A program made the position numbers and the translations under genes. The notes under the pieces were generated by a model that made no database searches, had not been told where the DNA came from, and saw only the letters and a list, made by a program, of their open reading frames with translations. Positions 42,398 to 55,308 of a DNA stretch of 64,000 nucleotides are shown here, piece by piece. The first letter of the stretch is position 1, and each line of letters starts with the position of its first letter. The stretch is from positions 5,084,001 to 5,148,000 of the forward strand of contig JAPWFG010000015.1 of the NCBI GenBank assembly GCA_028015205.1, read 5' to 3'. This DNA comes from Mytilisepta virgata. Taxonomy: Eukaryota > Mollusca > Bivalvia > Mytilida > Mytilidae.

Positions 42398-45300
42398 TTA
42401 TTTAATCCAAGGAACCCATGCTCCCTTATTATTTCTGGGGTTCCCTGCAGGATCCTGAGGTTTATTAAGAGGAGGTACCATAGTGGAATTATATTTTGAA
42501 ATAATTCCCATCAGTTGTTTTACAATATCTGGGTGTTGATCTGCAATATTATGGAACTCACAAGGATCAGATGGAATGTGATATAAACAAGGTTTAACTT
42601 CAGGATCACAGTTTGTGCTAGCATTGAATGGAATTATTCCACAGTAAATTTTCAGAGGTGAAAACATTGAGAATTCTTCACTAGTTTTGTTTGATATTGG
42701 AAAATATTTGATCACTTCATCAATATTATAATTTTCCATTTTATCATAATGATATTTATCACTATCTGAATCAACCTGCCAAGGTGGATACCAGCCACCC
42801 CAGGTTTTACTAATCTTTCCATATAATATTTTATAATCTCCTTCTCTCAGAGCCATCTTTGGTCCAAATGGATCAATATTATGTAGCATTCCTGTTCGTA
42901 TATTTTTCCCATTGTTGGATAACATATCCCAAAGGTCAAATCCATCAAGGTTATTCATCTCTTTTGGGTCTCCTCCTGCAGCTCTGTAGAGTGTTGGCAG
43001 CCAATCACAAACGTGTATCATCTGTTCTGCAATATAACCTTGCTGCTGTAAAGTTGGGGAATGAATAAATCCTGTTGCCCTAACACCTCCTTCCCATAAT
43101 GTTGCTTTTACCCCCCTACAAGAAACAACAAAAATGTATCAAAATAAGTATAAACAGTGTAATAGTAAATAGGAATTGTGATTTTTTCAATCCTTACTGT
43201 TGTTTCAACAATGAGTAACAGCCAACAATACATAACCTATGTCCCCTCCCCCACCAAAACAAAAAAGAAAAAATAAAAGACCAAGAGTCTAACATTTTTC
43301 TTCATTCAAATCTAAAGTTCTATGACTTTGTAAAATTTCATTAAATTCTAATAGTTTAGGTGGTATTGCCCTTATAATATTCACTGCTAGACTGAAGAAG
43401 AGAATTATTTCCATATATCCCCACTCCCCCTTTTTGCACATTTAAAAAACGAAAGAAAATGAAAATGACAATGACAAAATCAACATAAACTCTGAAATAA
43501 AAATACAGACTTTTGTTTGATTATTAGGGCCAGAAAATAGAAATCATTACATGTAGATCAGGACGAGAATGTGTTGAAGTAACCTGGTATATCAATGAGA
43601 ATCCTAATTTATGCTAGATTGACACACTAAGCTGGAATTTTAACTTTAAAACTTTTGGATTATCTTCCATAACTAAGTTACCGATTATGGGTCTAAAGGG
43701 AGATTATTTTATGTTTAGCATTTTTACTTATGGCAGCACATTTAAAATGTCTAAAACATTAATTCTGAGCACTCTTCTCAAAATTAAGATCATAAAGGGT
43801 ACAAAACTAAATGTAAAATATAAACAGTGAATTTTTAAGGGAAATCATAATTTTGGACAAACAAACTTTTGGTCGCAAACCACATATGGTAACTTGGTCT
43901 GTGATAGTTAAGTAAATGGGTGATCTGGCCAACCAAATAAAGTTCAATAAATATATCTATGAATATTCTCGAAAATTAACTCTCGAAAATTAACTTTCTA
44001 AAATAAACCAGTTCAAACCATCAGGGTGAAATGTTTTCATAAAAAACACACACCTTAGTGGAAAGTTATTAGCAGCATTTCCATCGAAGCCATTTGCAGG
44101 TCCACCATTATCTGTTGTAAACAATATAATGGAATTGTCATACAGCCCTTTCCTCTTCAGTGTATCTACCACCGTACCCACAGCATCATCTAATGCTGAA
44201 ACCATTCCTATCAAATCATTGTCATATGTAAAAATGGTATCAGCATTTTCACAGAAATGTTTTCAATTCAGATATTTTTTCAACAGGAATCTGTCATATT
44301 TACTCCAGCATTTGAGATTTTAGTCTTTAAATAGTTTGTGTGATGCATCAAACTTTGAATGTGATTTTGATAAATAAGGGTTCTGTGCCCCTGTTAGTGT
44401 ACTGTCATTTTTTTTTCTACAAACCAGACATTTGTGTGGTATTTGTCAATTGATTTCATTCAAAAATAATTTCCATTGGGTTTAGGAGGTTTTAAGTTTT
44501 AAAGTTGTAATATATATACAATTTAAAAGGTCACCATAAAAATCAACTTATTTTAATTTTGTTGACTTAAGTCTGTTAAAACTTAGGAAACATCAATACT
44601 TAAGACAGTTTTATGTGTTTTTTACAACTCAAATAATTGTAGAGTTATTTCCCTTATACCATACAGAAATAATTTGCATTATACATTGTAGATTTAAAGA
44701 GAAATTTAAAATTTATTTATTTAGTGAATAATTCTTTTTTTAAAAATAAAGGCTCAGTTACTGCTGACAAATACCAGTACATATTGTATTTTTTTTAGAA
44801 ATTTCCATGCTTTTACTACTGAAAATCTTTGCTATCAGACATTTACAAATGTATGTACCTATTGAAACAGAATATGACTTGGAAATGTAAAAGTTTTGAT
44901 TAGTGAAATGCATTTTTCACATTAATTTTTGAAATAAAGAACATGACCAATCAAAAAAATATTGATTAAAAATTATGAATAATTAGGTCGATGAAAAATT
45001 AGAGATTTTACGGTAAATACACTTGTCCTTTTACAGTTCAATACACTGTTTGAAAACGTTCCTTTGATAAACTTTCTAATGTTAATATGTAGTATACATG
45101 TATGAACCATTTGCACAAGTTCATCATCAATAATAAATTATGACTTTGGACCACCTTACAACAAATCCACTATGATTTTAATTTGGTATAAAATGAACTA
45201 CTTGTTTTTTTCATGGGTATTTTGATTTTATACAATTTCTAGCAAATTCATATTATTTATTAAGGTCTACAGTTGATTCATTGTAATTAAAATTTGTTTC

Positions 45301-48300
45301 CTGTTTTCATAAACCACAAATTTCAGTATTTAACAAAAATCATATTTAAAACTGTATTCCACAATATCTTAACTGACACTAGCCAAAAAGTATCTTTAGT
45401 AACCTTATAACATACGGACTTTTCACCTGCATAAGTTTTCCTTTTCTGGTTCTTTATATGTGGGAACCTGTTAATATACTTCTGAGGAGCTTGTAATGGG
45501 TTACCATCTGGTAAGTTACCACTGTGAACAGCTTGATATGGTAGATACAAGAACAATGGCTGTAAATATACAAACAAAATTTGTTGTTCTAACAATTTTA
45601 TATCATTACGATCTGAAAATATTCACAGGTTTTCCCCGTCAGTTTATATAGAAGTACACAGAAAGAATGTAAATAGGTGTTGACAGTTCTTTTTGAATAA
45701 TTTTATAACATTACCATCTGAAAATATATAACAGGTTTCCCCTAGCAGTTATTACAGAAGTACTTAGAAAAAATGTATGTAGGTGTTGACAGTTTTTTTT
45801 GATTAATTTATGTTCTTTCATATTTTGCAAAGGGGAAATACTTCCTAGCCTACTTTTATGCTGCCCAGCCCAAATAAAGTAAATATAGTTTTGACAGAAC
45901 ATTTGGAGGGAATGATATGTAAGATTGTTTCTTAATCAAGCTTTAGAAATTAATGTATTATTTTTACAATCATTGAAACACTTGACAAAGTATGAACAAA
46001 TCATTGATAGTTCTAAACCCGAATTCTTCTTGTCCTCCAACGTTTTAAACTACATTTACCAATTAATTTCATAGTGCCTTTTGAGTCTGAGAAATTAAAA
46101 TTCTACACTACATTTCAGTCAATAGAAAATATCAGTACATAATTTCTGAACTGATACTGGTCCACACTTTACGTCATTTGACTTTGATGAAGCTCTCAAA
46201 GAGTGGAAGAATTTATTCCCTTAAGGTGCATATATGAAATTTACAATATATAATTTGATTAACACACATAATGCTGCACATTTTGATTATTTACAAAAAA
46301 TTCCTTTTTCAAATTTGATAAAAAATGTGAAAAAATACTGAATTTACATCTTAATGATGTTTGGAAACAACAATCTTTCCATTAAAATAAAGGAGTTAAA
46401 GGTAAGCTAAAAGAGGACGAATATACCTAAGGAGCAAACCAAAAAATGTGATCCATTAGACAAACAGACCTGAGAAGACAAATGAACAATCAAAAGCACT
46501 ATAAATAAACTTTGAAAACTAATAAACAATGAGCAATATGAACTCCTATAAAAACTCAGTGAGTGAACTCGGGTGCTCTGAAAGGGTAAGCAGTTCCTGA
46601 TCTGTATATGGCACCCGTCGTGGAGTTCAACAAAGTCAATCCAGTGGTAGTCACACATTGGTGGAGGTACATGAAATGTTACAACATTGGGAACAAATGT
46701 TGAAGTTACATTATATGAAAGGAAAATCAAGTTCAACTTACAAATGGTAAAATAATATAACTTTTGGACTTATGGACCAATGTATTCAACTAAAAACTGT
46801 TTGAGTAAAAAAAAAGTTGAAGTTACTTTGAATTAATGGGCTAAAGTTTGGTATTGGTCAAGAAACTTCACATTAATATCCAATGTATTTGAATTAAGAG
46901 TGTTTGACACAAACATGTTTGACTGTATAATGCAAAGCATTTTTTTTGACAACAATGACTTTGAGATTCCAGTTTTGAGAAAAAAGATAGTAATACAGAA
47001 AGTTAATTGTAAAAAATTTGTACCTGTGATGGATTATGATTACTGATGATATTAACTGCTTCCCAAGTAAATATCTCAGTTGAATACTGTCCTATAGATG
47101 TGTAGTCTATTGTCATGTTTCTCCAGAAATCATATCCAAAATAATCCTAGAACAAAGTTAAAATATTAATCAATAAATAATAAATAAATCACAGTTTGTA
47201 CAATCGAGCAAACCAATATAAAAATGCATAATTTTCTTGTTTTTTCGGTTGCCTTTAAACATGTAATAAAACATTTCAAATTATTGTTGAGTTATTTCCC
47301 TTATACCACAGACTCATTAATAAAACAGAATTTAAAGATTTCCACTGTTTTATACTACTTATTTTTTTCCACAAAATAGCCAATTGTCTGACTGGAAAAT
47401 GGCATGGAATCATTTACTACAGGGCAAAGGGGATCAAATGAAGTCAGAATGATATAAATGTATTGTTAGAACGCTAACAAAAAGCAGACAATGTCATTCA
47501 GCTATTGATGATTCTCCGGTAGTATCATCAAAATCCTCATTCACTGGTTTAGAATAAGTTGCAGAAAGGGGATGTCTATCCCCCCAATAAGTTCAGCAGA
47601 GAAATATGAAAAACTTCAAGGTTCAATATAGGGAACACAAAAAATTTTTCTGATAGAAAATGAAGTGGGAGGTCCACATTAGTAACTGAACTTTTAACAG
47701 ATAAAATAATATTTATTATTCCAAACAGTCATTTTATCAAATAGATTCTTCAGGTTAACGTTCTGTCTTTTGGCAAAACTGATGACAATAAAGGTAAATC
47801 GTCAATTCTTAATTTTTCAGCTTACGTTGTATGGATCCACCATTGTATGCATATATATAAGGTGTCCCATAACTTTCTTTTCATGTATGGAAACCCTATA
47901 GAACATTAATTAATGAACTTAGAAAGTAGAGTGGTCTCATTTGACTTACTGGAGTCGCCTCTGAACTGTGATCATAATAATCTCCACAACCTAGATAATA
48001 TCCGTAATGTGATTCAAAACCTCTGTACAAAGGGGTATACTCCTTTTTGAAAAATCCTATATGCCACTGTAAAAATCAAAACAAATATTCTTAAAATTAG
48101 TAAATGTAATTAAAATCAAGGAGATATAATACTAAAAAGAGAGAATGTAAACATTTTTCCAAAAAAAGAAAATAAATAAATTAATATATTACATTGTAGC
48201 TATTTTGTTTATTCTTTGCTTACTTAACTTGATCTAAAAACATTATATGAAAACATAAAACAGAACATGATGAAGCATTATGTTCTCACTATGTCATTGT

Positions 48301-51300
48301 AACAAAATTGTTAGGATAGGAGGTCAATGAAGCACACCACAACCAATGTTCATCATTCATATATACCGGTATATGTACACTATGCTTGAAGTAAAGGAAT
48401 GGAAGTGTCATATTGCAAGGTTGATTGGAAATAAGCATATATATAAAGCTGTGTAGAGCTACTAAGACAAGTGAGTTACAGATTACAATAAATACCTTTC
48501 CCACCATATGGGTTCTGTATCCGAGCTGTTTTAACCACTGAGGCATAATAGTAATATTTAGAGGTAAGCCATAGGGTTGGGAACCAACTATTACACTGGA
48601 TTGGAGACCTATAGGATGAAAATGGGAAAAAAAAACTAGAGGATCTTAAAAGCCATATACTGTTCATAAAACTTTATGATAAAAGGAGAACACTTTCTGT
48701 CTTATAATTTACAATGCAGTGCAACACACATGAATTTTTATACATGTAATTATTTACATTTCCAGTCTTGCACGAAGTTCAGCTTTGGAAGCCATCTTGT
48801 CTGGAATGAGTGATCTATAGCCATAACAGATTATTATTTTTAAAAAGTTCCATTAAAGACAAATCCATTGATACATGTATTTCGTACCAATCTGCTGGGA
48901 CAATGGTTTTAGACATGATAATCTTCATACCATATTTATCATAGGGAACAATGTGGTAGCCATTAATTCAAAGATATTGAAGGCAATTGCAAATTTCCAT
49001 TATATGCTAAAATTTGTTGGTGTGATGAAAATCTTGACAGCTAGGTATTTATAATACCACACCAAACAGGAAGTTAAAATAATTCTTATATAGCTGCATA
49101 ATCTTGCACGAAGTAACGCCTGGATAGTAATCCCAAGTGTGATCTAGGAGTAATTGTTTTTAAGAGAGTCCACCATTTTAAATGATCTTTACTGATTTTT
49201 TTTTGTTTGCTCAGTGAGCTAACATAAGGCTGACAAGTTTGGCTCAAATTCAAAGATTTAGGCAAAAGTATGGCCTTTAGTACAATTCTTAAAAACCTGA
49301 AGAATATGGTAAATTTTTCAAGCATTTTCATGGGAGGTAATTTTATATAAGTAAAGTCAAGAAATAGCAAAGGGATATTCGAAGGAGGGAAAAATCGTAT
49401 AAAACGTACCTGGTATATTAAAAAGCTGAAAGTCATTCAGTGAACAATAATCTATACTACATATTAAAGGAAAACTAAGACACAGATCTACATGCAACAC
49501 TAATAACGAACATTCATTCATATGCCATTGAAAATAGACCACTTTAATAACAAAAATCCAAATAAAAATCAGCAAAGGACAAGTACCTTCCCCACCATAC
49601 GTGTCCTGTATCCTAGTCTCTGTAACCATTGTGGCATGATTTTTACATTCAGGGGAAGACCATAAGGCTCTGCTCCTAATATAACACTATGTTGTAATCC
49701 TATTACAAATACAGCCATGAAATGAATAAAAGAAATATTAAAAATAAAGATATTGTGCCAGTAACACCTTCCATCTGACATCTACCACAAGACGAGCGAT
49801 AATGATGATAAGATAGAATATGACTAACAACAAAGATTTTGTCCTACTAAAATTTATTGTAGAAACCAAGTAGTATCCCCATAAGTTATAGCTCTGTACT
49901 TAAGATGGATTTTCGGTTCCCGGCGTTTTGCATCTGAATCTGCCCAACGTTTTCCTTTATTGTTTTTGATTGGAAGTTGTAGTCCTACTACACTGCTGAT
50001 CATACATAATTTATTGAAACGTGCACATAGGTGCATCAAAACTGACTAGGAATATCTTCTATTATGGTTGTAAAATATCATTATGTTGCTTATCAGTGTG
50101 ATAAAATGCTTTATCTGGTCCTGTTCTTAAATTTTAGTCAGCAGCCAATAATCATTTGACCAAGATATATGTCACTTGTTAAAGGGAAGCAACTTTAGTT
50201 GCTAATGTACAGTAACGTTGTTTTTGAAATGTGAAAACTTTTTCACTTGCCTAATTAATGAGTTTAATATAATCTTGGTAAAACGATTAGATCCTTCACT
50301 CTGAAGGATACTGAACACATACACATATACACATAATGGTCATATGGAAGTATTTTTCATTCATTTTTAATCGTGATAGGGGTAGAAATCCCAAATGCCA
50401 GCTTAGATCTCCAAAAATACCATTAAAATAATATATATATCTATTAATCTAAAGTATTAATTTTTTGATACTCCCATACTACACTAGTAGCTGTGATCAT
50501 TCTCTAAAATTTTACTTCTAAAATGTACCTGTATGAATTGGATGTCTCCCTGACATCAACGCCCCTCTTGTTGGGGTACATATAGGGGAAACATAATAAT
50601 TCTTCAGCAAAATTCCTTTATAAGCTAGTTCATCAAGATTTGGTGTAGGTATCTGTTCTGATCCATGAAAACTCACATCATTCCATCCCTGTAATTTATA
50701 TAACACAGTTACAATGTATATATATAAAAAGATCTGGGAGTCAAGTTTCTGATCAATGAAAATCCCTGTTATTTAATTCCTATCTATTAACATACAGAAC
50801 ATAATTAATTATATATTCAAACCTGTGTGTTAGGGATGAGAAATGATTGTGCCCTTCACAATATTGCAAACTTTGTCTATTATTAGGATATTTTCACAGT
50901 GCCTATCCTATAAATGTACATCTGTAATCATCTGTTGTATAGAGGGTGTACAAATGTACTTTTAAATGTAGATTTGATTTGAATTTCTACTCCTTCACCA
51001 TACTGATTGAGAATATATAATCATTTGACATGTTCTAGTACGGTTCCAACAGTGATCTCACAGTGAAGGGAGATAATCTCAAATACATTTTTCATTTTAA
51101 GTATAACTTTGATTTTTCTTTCATTCAAGCTGTTTCAATTTTAGTGGAAAGGTGACTAGTATCTTAGGTATCTTGGTTATATATTACAATAATGTTTTTT
51201 TTTTCGGTCAGAAAAGGTTTATCTTTATCTCAAACGTCCTGTACAGTTTTTACACTTGATTTTCTGTTATCTCAAATAATTTTTCAGCGTCAATTCTGAG

Positions 51301-51437
51301 ATGACAAGCGACTACTGTTAATGATAAATTATTGTTACCAAATCATCAGCCACAATGACTACTATATGAGGTCGAGGAGAACCATACACAAATGTCACCA
51401 ATAACATCCACGGTACAACTACTTTCTGCCAAACCAT
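42398..51437 (-). CDS. Arylsulfatase B-like sulfatase, secreted/lysosomal
   Basis: Eight coding exons (transcription order): 51339-51437, 50529-50688, 49587-49699 (or 48496-48608), 47950-48066, 47024-47146, 45427-45559, 44054-44207, 42398-43115; all GT..AG, 1617 nt, 538 aa. The N-terminus is a signal peptide (MVWQKVVVPWMLLVTFVYGS). Next comes the metal-binding start HIVVIVADDLGWNDVSFHGS, then ICTPTRGALMSGRHP: CTPTR is the C-x-P-x-R signature whose Cys70 becomes formylglycine. MVGKWHIGF, LPYQAVHSGN, YAGMVSALDDAVG, TDNGGPANGF, FPLRG and LWEGGVR all match N-acetylgalactosamine-4-sulfatase-type enzymes (human ARSB 533 aa). Expected role: hydrolysis of sulfate esters on dermatan or chondroitin-type glycans or related substrates, in the lysosome or secreted. 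The substrate is not determinable from sequence. Introns carry a Penelope-like 3' fragment. No sign of decay. Confidence 0.93.
46408..46740 (-). pseudogene. Penelope-like element 3'-end fragment in sulfatase intron 5
   Basis: On the minus strand the segment encodes DYHWIDFVELHDGCH in one frame and FYRSSYCSLFISFQSLFIVL then HLSSQVCLSNGSHF. It ends in the tail GGATCACATTTTTTGGTTTG..TATATTCGTCC shared with the copies ending at about 4850 and 55309. Only the last ~330 bases are present (5'-truncated), as expected of target-primed reverse transcription. Same orientation as the host gene. Confidence 0.75.
48496..48608 (-). CDS. Alternative copy of sulfatase exon 3
   Basis: 113 nt, the same length, phases and splice context as exon 49587-49699. 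It encodes GLQSSVIVGSQPYGLPLN then ITIMPQWLKQLGYRTHMVGK, against GLQHSVILGAEPYGLPLN and VKIMPQWLQRLGYRTRMVGK: 29 of 38 residues identical. Both copies have intact acceptors and GT donors. Each enters in phase 1 and exits in phase 0, so including both would break the frame; one or the other must be used. Confidence 0.85.
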
Positions 51438-51479
51438 AGTTTTACTTTAGAAGTGTTTCTAAATACAGTTCATATTCTA

Positions 51480-53515
51480 AAATATAACAATAAAATGTCA
51501 AATCAATCACGTTAAATCAAATGTTAAAAGCATCATTTTTCCATCATAATTACATGGCAGTATACTTACCACTAAAGATCTGAGTAGCAAAAAAGAAGAG
51601 GTCCAAAAACAGTGTAACTAGTACAAATGTACAAGCATTCAAAGTCAACAAAAAAATTAACATATTAAATCAATAAAAAAAATTAATAAAATCAATATAT
51701 ATGATAATTATTTATAACACATAAAATCTTTTTAAAGTAATAAAATATCCTTCAGCTTACAAATTTCCAGGTCTATAATCAATATACTTGATTAATTCTT
51801 CAACAACTTGATATCATGTGATTATACAGTTGAACTCGGATCGCTCAAGCACCACTGTTGGCTCGATTTTCCCATTATTTTCATGTTGAAAAAGCCCCCG
51901 GTTTCTCGAACACCAATTTCTCGAAAAGTCAAACAAATATGTTGGTCCCAACAATTACAAAATAGTGTATTTTACCATTGAAAACTCGATAATTAAATGG
52001 TCAATCTTGTTGCTGGTACTTACAGGTTTGATACTAATAGATGAATCTGACAGCTGTTCAACGCAATAAAGATGTCATGATAACTGTTAATTAGTGATTA
52101 AATTTTAATTAAGAAATATTTCCAAATATTTGGTTGATTACTTATACAGTTTATGAAGGTTTATTTCATACAATAACTATGCATTAATATGTTCTGACAG
52201 AAATTATATTTTAAAATGTTCACCCACTTATACTATATATAGCTAGTAAATTGCACCAAACTGATTCTGCTACAGCCCAGAGAGATTTTTTAGTACAAAT
52301 AAATGGAAAGTTGAAAGATATAACGAAATGATGGCAAAACTAAAACGCGAGCTAAATGAAAAATTTAGTAAATGAAACCACATCCCATTAGATAAATGAA
52401 GGTAATAGGTTTATATAATGAACATCTGCTGGTTATCAGGTAAACCTAATGTTATCCCCTCAATAATTATAATGCGTGGCAGCTACTGCATATGTATATT
52501 GTCAATAAAGGTTTATCAAATTGCTCCAAAAATATGGTTTAAAAAAATTCATGTACCATATAAAGTTCCTTTCAGATTCAATATAAAAATGTATTGGATA
52601 TAACAATCATTGTTGTCATTAACAACTGTTTATAGTAAACATGACCTAATTTGTGCATTTAAATTCCCAGTTTAAATATCTTTTAAAAGATTAAAAGATC
52701 TGATGGATGTGCACATTGTGTACTTGATATTATCTGTTAACAAAGCCTAGATATTTAAACATATGTAAATACTTACCATAAGAATTGTGCAAGTTAAAAT
52801 CTAAATAATAATAATACAATAAGTTGACTATGTATTTATAACTTTGTCATATAATACACACTATGATTCACTATATATCTTCTATCACATGTTCTTGAAT
52901 AAGACGTACAGATGTTACTTTTATTTCACTCAAACTAAAAATTCAATATAAAATTCATTGGGGTAGCTAGACAAATGTAGAGCTCATGTGACAGATTTTG
53001 GTCTGTAAAGACTTGAGGGTATCATTTTAAGCTAAATCAGTTTGTAAATTCCCATTTAAAAATGTAGAGATATGTGAAACATCAATAAGACAGCACCCTA
53101 TAAGAAAATGATGACCAAATATTCTTAGCTCTAGGGGTGTGATATGCATGTGGCTTTCAACAAGGAACACAACAGCCATAAACAATTATGTCAAAAGTCA
53201 ACAAAACTTATCACAAATTCTAAATAAACAAAGTATTCTATACAATAAACATATGACAATAAACACACTGGTCAGAGAAAGAAACTGACTATTCTAGGTC
53301 CTTAAGGCTTTGGACAGGCACACCATCATGCAGGCCATAATTTGCATGCAGCCCAACATCTTTAGTTCTTTCCTTTCAATTTGAATTTTGATTCTTGTTC
53401 ATCTTTTTTGTTATGATATATTTAATACATGTCAAAAATGATTGTTGAAAAGCAACAAAACTACACAAAGTAGAAAAACAATTAAAATCTATCTTAATTC
53501 TCAGAGAAATGACAT
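51480..53515. other. Upstream flank of the sulfatase gene, no gene recognised
   Basis: AT-rich sequence that should include the sulfatase 5' untranslated region and promoter. A phrase near 51829-51950 (GTTGAACTCGGATCGCTCAA, later GTTTCTCGAACACC and TTTCTCGAAAAGTC) resembles the ends of pogo/Tigger-type elements, but a matching opposite end was not found. Confidence 0.4.
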
Positions 53516-53519
53516 TTAA

Positions 53520-54480
53520 AAACTAGAGGCTCCCAGGACTATGTCCATCTTGACTGGCAACCTGTCAAGTTCCAACTGGCTCACTGGTTTCAAACAAGAA
53601 GATCTTTCAGTGATTTTTCCAATTAGGTCCTATGTTAAACACTATTCAGCTTTGGTAGCCATCTTGGATGACGGGTGGGGTCATAGGATATAATTCTGAA
53701 AGAGGACCACCTAAGGACCATTGCTGTCAACTTTTGTTCCAATTGGCCTAGTGGTTTCAGACAAGAAGATCTTTAATTAAATTCCCCATAGGGTAATATG
53801 TTAAACTATGTTCGGCTCATGCAGCTATCTTGGATGATGGGCCTTTTCATCAGATAAATTTTTGAATGAGGACTATCTAAGGACCACTGCTGCCAAGTTT
53901 TGTTACAATTGGCCAAATGGTTTCAGACAAAAAAGATCTTTAATTAAATTCCCCTTAGGGTCCTATGTTAAACTATGTCCGGCTATGGTGGCCATCTTGG
54001 ATTGTGGATGTGGTCGTCAGAATATAATTCTGAAAGAGGACTGCCTTAGGACCATTGCTCCCTCTTTTTGTTCTAATTGGCCAAGTGGTTTCAGACAAGA
54101 AGATCTTTAAGTAAATTTCCCATAGGTTCCTATGTTAAACTATGTTCGGCTCTGGTGACCATCTTGAATGACGGGCCAGGTCGTGGGATACACTTATGAA
54201 AGAGGACCATGTAAGGGCCATTGCTGCTCAGTTTTGTTCTAATTGGCCAAGTGGTTACATACAAGAAGATCTTTCATTAAATTCCCCATAGGGTCCTATG
54301 TTAAACTATGTTAGACTCTGGCAGGCATCTTGGATGGAGCATGTGGTCATCGGATATAATTCTGAAAGAGGACCATTGCTGCTAAGTTTTGTTCTAATTG
54401 GCCAAGTGGTTACATACAAGAAGATCTTTAATTAAATTCCTCATAGGGTCTTATGTTAAACTATGTTGGCTCCGACACAA
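53520..54480. repeat. 165-bp tandem repeat with an open frame, six copies
   Basis: Six units marked by ACAAGAAGATCTTT near 53591, 53759, 53926, 54091, 54256 and 54411 (spacing 168, 167, 165, 165, 155). Each has TTCTAATTGGCCAAGTGGTT, ATTCCCCATAGGGTCCTATG, TTAAACTATGTTCGGCTCTG and ATCTTGGATGATGG. Units of 165 are 55 codons, and 53862-54110 stays open (LRTIAPSFCSNWPSGFRQED) across part of two. Other units carry stops, so coding is unlikely. Confidence 0.8.
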
Positions 54481-55308
54481 AAAGCTGTATAGTTATCATG
54501 GTTATGATCGATTTAACTTTAAAAATTGACTTAATGGATCAGTTATTTTTTTTTTCTTTTATTGTTCATATTTAGGTCATATAATTTATAAATTCTACTT
54601 GACCTTCAAAGTGTTTACATCCTGATGTGATCATTATCATTTGATGAGCTTTTATAATGATTTGTGAGTACATTGAACTTCACATGCCTTAGATCTAACA
54701 TGTAAATATCATCCCTTTTCAGATTTAAATATTAAATTTCATAATTTTATTATTATTATCATCCTGACGAAATGAGGAAAACCCCTATTCAAATCTTACG
54801 TCATTGTTTATGTTCCATGACAACAAATATAAACATATTTCTATTGTTAAAAAAAAATTGGCATGAGTGAAATCCTCTTTCTTATTTTAGAGTTAATACG
54901 CCTTTTCCGGGATTCAAAATTGTATAATATATTTTTGCAAGTTTCTAAATTTTATCACGTGACTCAGATAAAATTTAAGGCATAACATCCATTACGCTTT
55001 GAAGCGTATAGCAAATCAATCGTTTACGATTTAATTCTTTAAAATTCTGCTTTGAAACAATATTTTTTCATTAGATTATTTTATTATATTTTAAAAAAAT
55101 TCATTTACAAGAACAAATATTCTGTTATAATAATGATTTTTTAATCTGAAGCATACGTTTTTCAACATCTATGAATAGTCCGATTGAAACGATGAAAATA
55201 AACAATTTCTGAAAACTTTCACATTATAAAATATAATGTCCCCACTTCCTGCAATTGTTTTTCATTCCTATTACATTTGTATTTTTTTCAAGAAAAATAC
55301 AAACTCTA

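Noticed and set aside
51829..51955. pogo/Tigger transposon end
   Set aside because: The TCTCGAACACC-like words are suggestive, but no matching inverted end or transposase fragment was found nearby.
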